A stretch of 64,000 bases of DNA from Sphingobium sp. Its GTDB lineage: Bacteria > Pseudomonadota > Alphaproteobacteria > Sphingomonadales > Sphingomonadaceae. Location of the stretch: positions 186,001 to 250,000 of the forward strand of contig QFQF01000001.1 in assembly GCA_003248935.1 (NCBI GenBank). Direction: 5' to 3'. Each line of letters begins with the position of its first letter. Within the stretch, counting starts at the first letter, position 1. Below, one piece after another: positions 63,001 through 64,000 of the stretch. The position numbers were made by a program, and so were the translations under genes. The notes under the pieces are model-generated. The model did no database searches and was not told the origin of the DNA. It worked only from the letters and a program-made list of their open reading frames with translations.

Positions 63001-63250
63001 CTGGCTCCGCGTCGAGATGGAGGGCGGCCGCCGCCAGTTGATCGGCGGCTCCCTCGGTGCGACGACGGCCAGCTTCACGGGCGGCGACAGCTTCACCCTG
63101 TCACCCGAGCAGCGGACCAGCGGCTGGACGGGGAAGGCGCGTATCCTGGGCGGCTCCGACGCGTTCGTCGCCGCGGGCGAGTTCAGCGCGGAACAGCAGC
63201 AGGACCATGTGTCCATCGCGTTCCGCGCCTCCATCCGCTTCCCGATGTAG
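60023..63250 (+). CDS. Autotransporter (type Va) with acidic passenger inserts
   Basis: 1075 residues. N-terminal signal (~1-33, TAMTTVLAATAIHYALPEQARA; GGGAG upstream of ATG). The passenger (~34-760) is repetitive, built of short Ser/Thr/Gly/Asn-rich strands such as ITNSGTITL and LTNSGAIS, expected to form a beta-helix. Two acidic inserts interrupt it (TDTDSDDDVDGAF near 115-130; SDSSDDDEDDDGVTD near 280-295). The C-terminal barrel (~800-1075) begins near STWLQQVAWGS and ends FRASIRFPM. Likely adhesin or biofilm role. No enzymatic domain is seen. Terminator follows. Confidence 0.92.
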   Translation: MRHLLGHTAMTTVLAATAIHYALPEQARAETTISSKTTTPLLTSTAASGQADSISIASGGSVVLSSGTGVTMDSDNAVTNAGTITISDADGAIGIRAASGTSGAITNSGTITLDEDYTATDTDSDDDVDGAFAKGTNRTGILVEGPHTGDIAHSGTITIEGNQSYGIHLTGPLTGALTTSGTIAVTGDGSTGIQADAVTGDVWLRGSTSVQGASSTGVALDGDITGALKVQSTIVATGYRSTTAPTDTSDLDADDLLQGSNALRISGNVSGGIIFDTAPTDSDSSDDDEDDDGVTDTSEGTASVVSYGSAAAVQIGSATNDIAIGAVASSTTGYGLIVKGAIAGRGVYTGIDAQGMTIGGLGGDVVVTKGMSVSGSIIAVSLDSNATALRIGSGASVDAIVNSGSIASSGATLTGKSSRALVIDSGAQVSSLTNSGAISAAAGEDGTAIAILDSSGGLSTITNTGEISAAGADDGRNTAIDLSANSSGVTLTQSAAASGSAAPKIVGAILTGSGNDTITVSAGTITGDMMLGAGDDSVALSGSTAMTGDIDYGTGTATLSLAGTSSLTGDVDFGGNSGTLTINDTAALVGQLRDADNVDVVINSGTLTESVTGAIALKSLTLGSGGVIGVTVDGATGTSTLYDVAGAASFASGSQVQVKLAQVSGSEGSFTIVQAGSLSGTPTLDTSSTLLPYMFKGTIASDSSAGTVSLDITRKTTTELGLNRSLSSAYNAIYAALDNDTDVAQSVLAITDGDSFRQSLRQMLPDHAGGAFETVTAGSRAAARSLADPGSMIRGEGPVSTWLQQVAWGSAKSVGDTASYDVSGWGASGGAEVATGIGALGLGLAYLHGTDEDSDTDNAVSSDQYELSAHWRGGRGPLTAYARLSAAHISFDSSRAFVGNTGSADVTRTAKGKWNGQLYSATAGASYEKRFGKLSLRPIVSFDYYRLKEGGYAETGGGDAFNLTVASRKSDELAANGSIAAGYDMGGANRDEGWLRVEMEGGRRQLIGGSLGATTASFTGGDSFTLSPEQRTSGWTGKARILGGSDAFVAAGEFSAEQQQDHVSIAFRASIRFPM

Positions 63251-63279
63251 ACCTGCGGCGATCGAACGAGAGCAACCGG

Positions 63280-63318
63280 AGAGCGGAGGGATCGAGCGAG
63301 ACACGATCCCTCCGCTCT
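63280..63318 (+). terminator. Terminator hairpin after the autotransporter gene
   Basis: A 15-bp perfect stem (AGAGCGGAGGGATCG at 63280-63294 and its complement 63304-63318) around a 9-nt loop, with only a short T-run (TTG) after it. Functional in either direction. Confidence 0.8.
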
Positions 63319-63403
63319 TGGTGTTGCGATGGAACGGCCAGTCGCTATAAGCAGCCCCACGTGCAGAAAAACCAGTGACGAAAAACGGTAGGGGACACAC
63401 CTT

Positions 63404-64000
63404 TTGACCGAACCATCTGCCACGCTCGTTCTCTTCGGTGCCACCGGGGATCTCGCGCACCGCATGCTCTTCCCCTCTCTCTACAATCTGCTTGGTGACG
63501 GACTGCTGCCCGACGACTTCCTGGTCGTCGCCTCCGGCCGCTCGACGCTCGACGACGACGGTTTCAGGAAGGATGTCGACGCCGCCCTGCGCAAGTTCAT
63601 CACGCCCGAACGCTATGACGCGGAACTGGCAGGCAGGCTCTGCGCGATGATTCTCTATGCCCCCGTGGAGGCGGGCAATGCCGATCAGTTCCGTGCCCTC
63701 GCCGATCGCATCGCCGACCGGATGGACAGGGGCATCGCCGTCTACCTCTCCACCCCGCCGTCCCTGTTCGCCCCGACGGCGCAGGGTCTCGCCGACGCGG
63801 GCCTCGTCGGTCCCGCGACGCGCATCGCGATGGAAAAGCCGATCGGCAAGGATCTCGCCTCCTCCAAGCAGGTGAACGACGCCATCGGCGCCCTGTTCGA
63901 GGAGGAAGCGATCTTCCGCGTCGATCACTATCTGGGCAAGGAAACCGTCCAGAACCTGATGGCGCTGCGTTTCGGCAACATGATGTTCGAACCCCTGTGG
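63404..64000 (+). CDS. zwf: Glucose-6-phosphate 1-dehydrogenase, N-terminal part
   Basis: 199 codons, truncated by the window end. It starts at TTG 63404 with AGGGG nine bases upstream; no in-frame ATG gives the conserved N-terminus. TLVLFGATGDLAHRMLFPSL is the NADP-binding motif, AMEKPIGKDL is typical, and RVDHYLGKETVQNL near 175-188 holds the G6PD active-site signature (DHYLGKE). Catalyses the first step of the Entner-Doudoroff/pentose phosphate route. The last visible residues are MMFEPLW. Confidence 0.96.
   Translation, partial: MTEPSATLVLFGATGDLAHRMLFPSLYNLLGDGLLPDDFLVVASGRSTLDDDGFRKDVDAALRKFITPERYDAELAGRLCAMILYAPVEAGNADQFRALADRIADRMDRGIAVYLSTPPSLFAPTAQGLADAGLVGPATRIAMEKPIGKDLASSKQVNDAIGALFEEEAIFRVDHYLGKETVQNLMALRFGNMMFEPLW

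Noticed and set aside
1..64000. Mobile elements, prophage, CRISPR arrays, toxin-antitoxin or defence systems
   Set aside because: No transposase, integrase, cas gene, repeat-spacer array or typical toxin/antitoxin pair was found; tRNA genes have no adjacent integrase or attachment repeats.

Overview
The window looks like chromosomal DNA from a GC-rich alphaproteobacterium of the Sphingomonadales (Sphingomonas/Sphingobium-like). This is inferred from overall gene style: sphingomonad-type TonB receptor, NodT-family lipoprotein, long L9 and S6 tails, and alphaproteobacterial tRNA-Met and tRNA-Leu. I see no phage, transposase, integrase, CRISPR array or rRNA. Coding density is very high and most intergenic gaps are under 200 bp.

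Layout. 1-4224: the end of a cellulose synthase operon (bcsC C-terminal part, bcsD, bcsZ). 4269-5444: a PLP aminotransferase. 5454-11599: cytochrome bd oxidase (cydABX, minus) divergent from its assembly transporter cydDC (plus); cydX is a 36-codon gene. 11655-15290: tRNA-Met, a ferredoxin-reductase-like flavoprotein, a pair of palindromic repeats, a 2'-5' RNA ligase-like protein, a small membrane protein and mltG. 15302-18748: fabD-fabG-acpP-fabF. 18940-23892: a NodT/MacA/MacB-type tripartite ABC efflux operon whose adaptor gene carries a one-base frameshift and a 20-serine tract. 24595-25881: rpsF-rpsR-rplI. 26111-27906: a translationally coupled ATP-grasp/nucleotidyltransferase pair of unknown role. 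27922-29375: folE-folM. 29511-31014: xdhC-mocA-like molybdenum cofactor maturation pair. Then a cytochrome b561-YceI fusion, galE and a YbaK-type deacylase.

33970-59443 is dominated by purine catabolism. Exported proteins (NUP family purine nucleoside permease/phosphorylase-like, nucleoside hydrolase, esterase) and a TonB-dependent receptor flank a phosphoribosyltransferase and a LOG protein. From 59443 down to 42589 runs a 15-gene operon with almost no spacing: purine permease (azgA-like), exported nucleosidase, hpxW, allC, pucG, puuE, hpxZ, uraD, an FMO-like flavoprotein, uraH, xdhA, xdhB, xdhC, guaD, ade. It encodes a nearly complete route: adenine/guanine to hypoxanthine/xanthine, urate, 5-hydroxyisourate, OHCU, allantoin, allantoate, ureidoglycine, oxalurate and oxamate. 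No recognised uricase of any described class is present. The FMO-like protein at 49971-51410 sits exactly where a urate hydroxylase is needed, between the HIU hydrolase and OHCU decarboxylase genes, and is the best candidate for a little-described enzyme. The oxalurate-to-oxamate step also has no obvious gene.

The window ends with tRNA-Leu(CAA), an autotransporter with acidic inserts, and the start of zwf (glucose-6-phosphate dehydrogenase, TTG start), which runs off the right edge.
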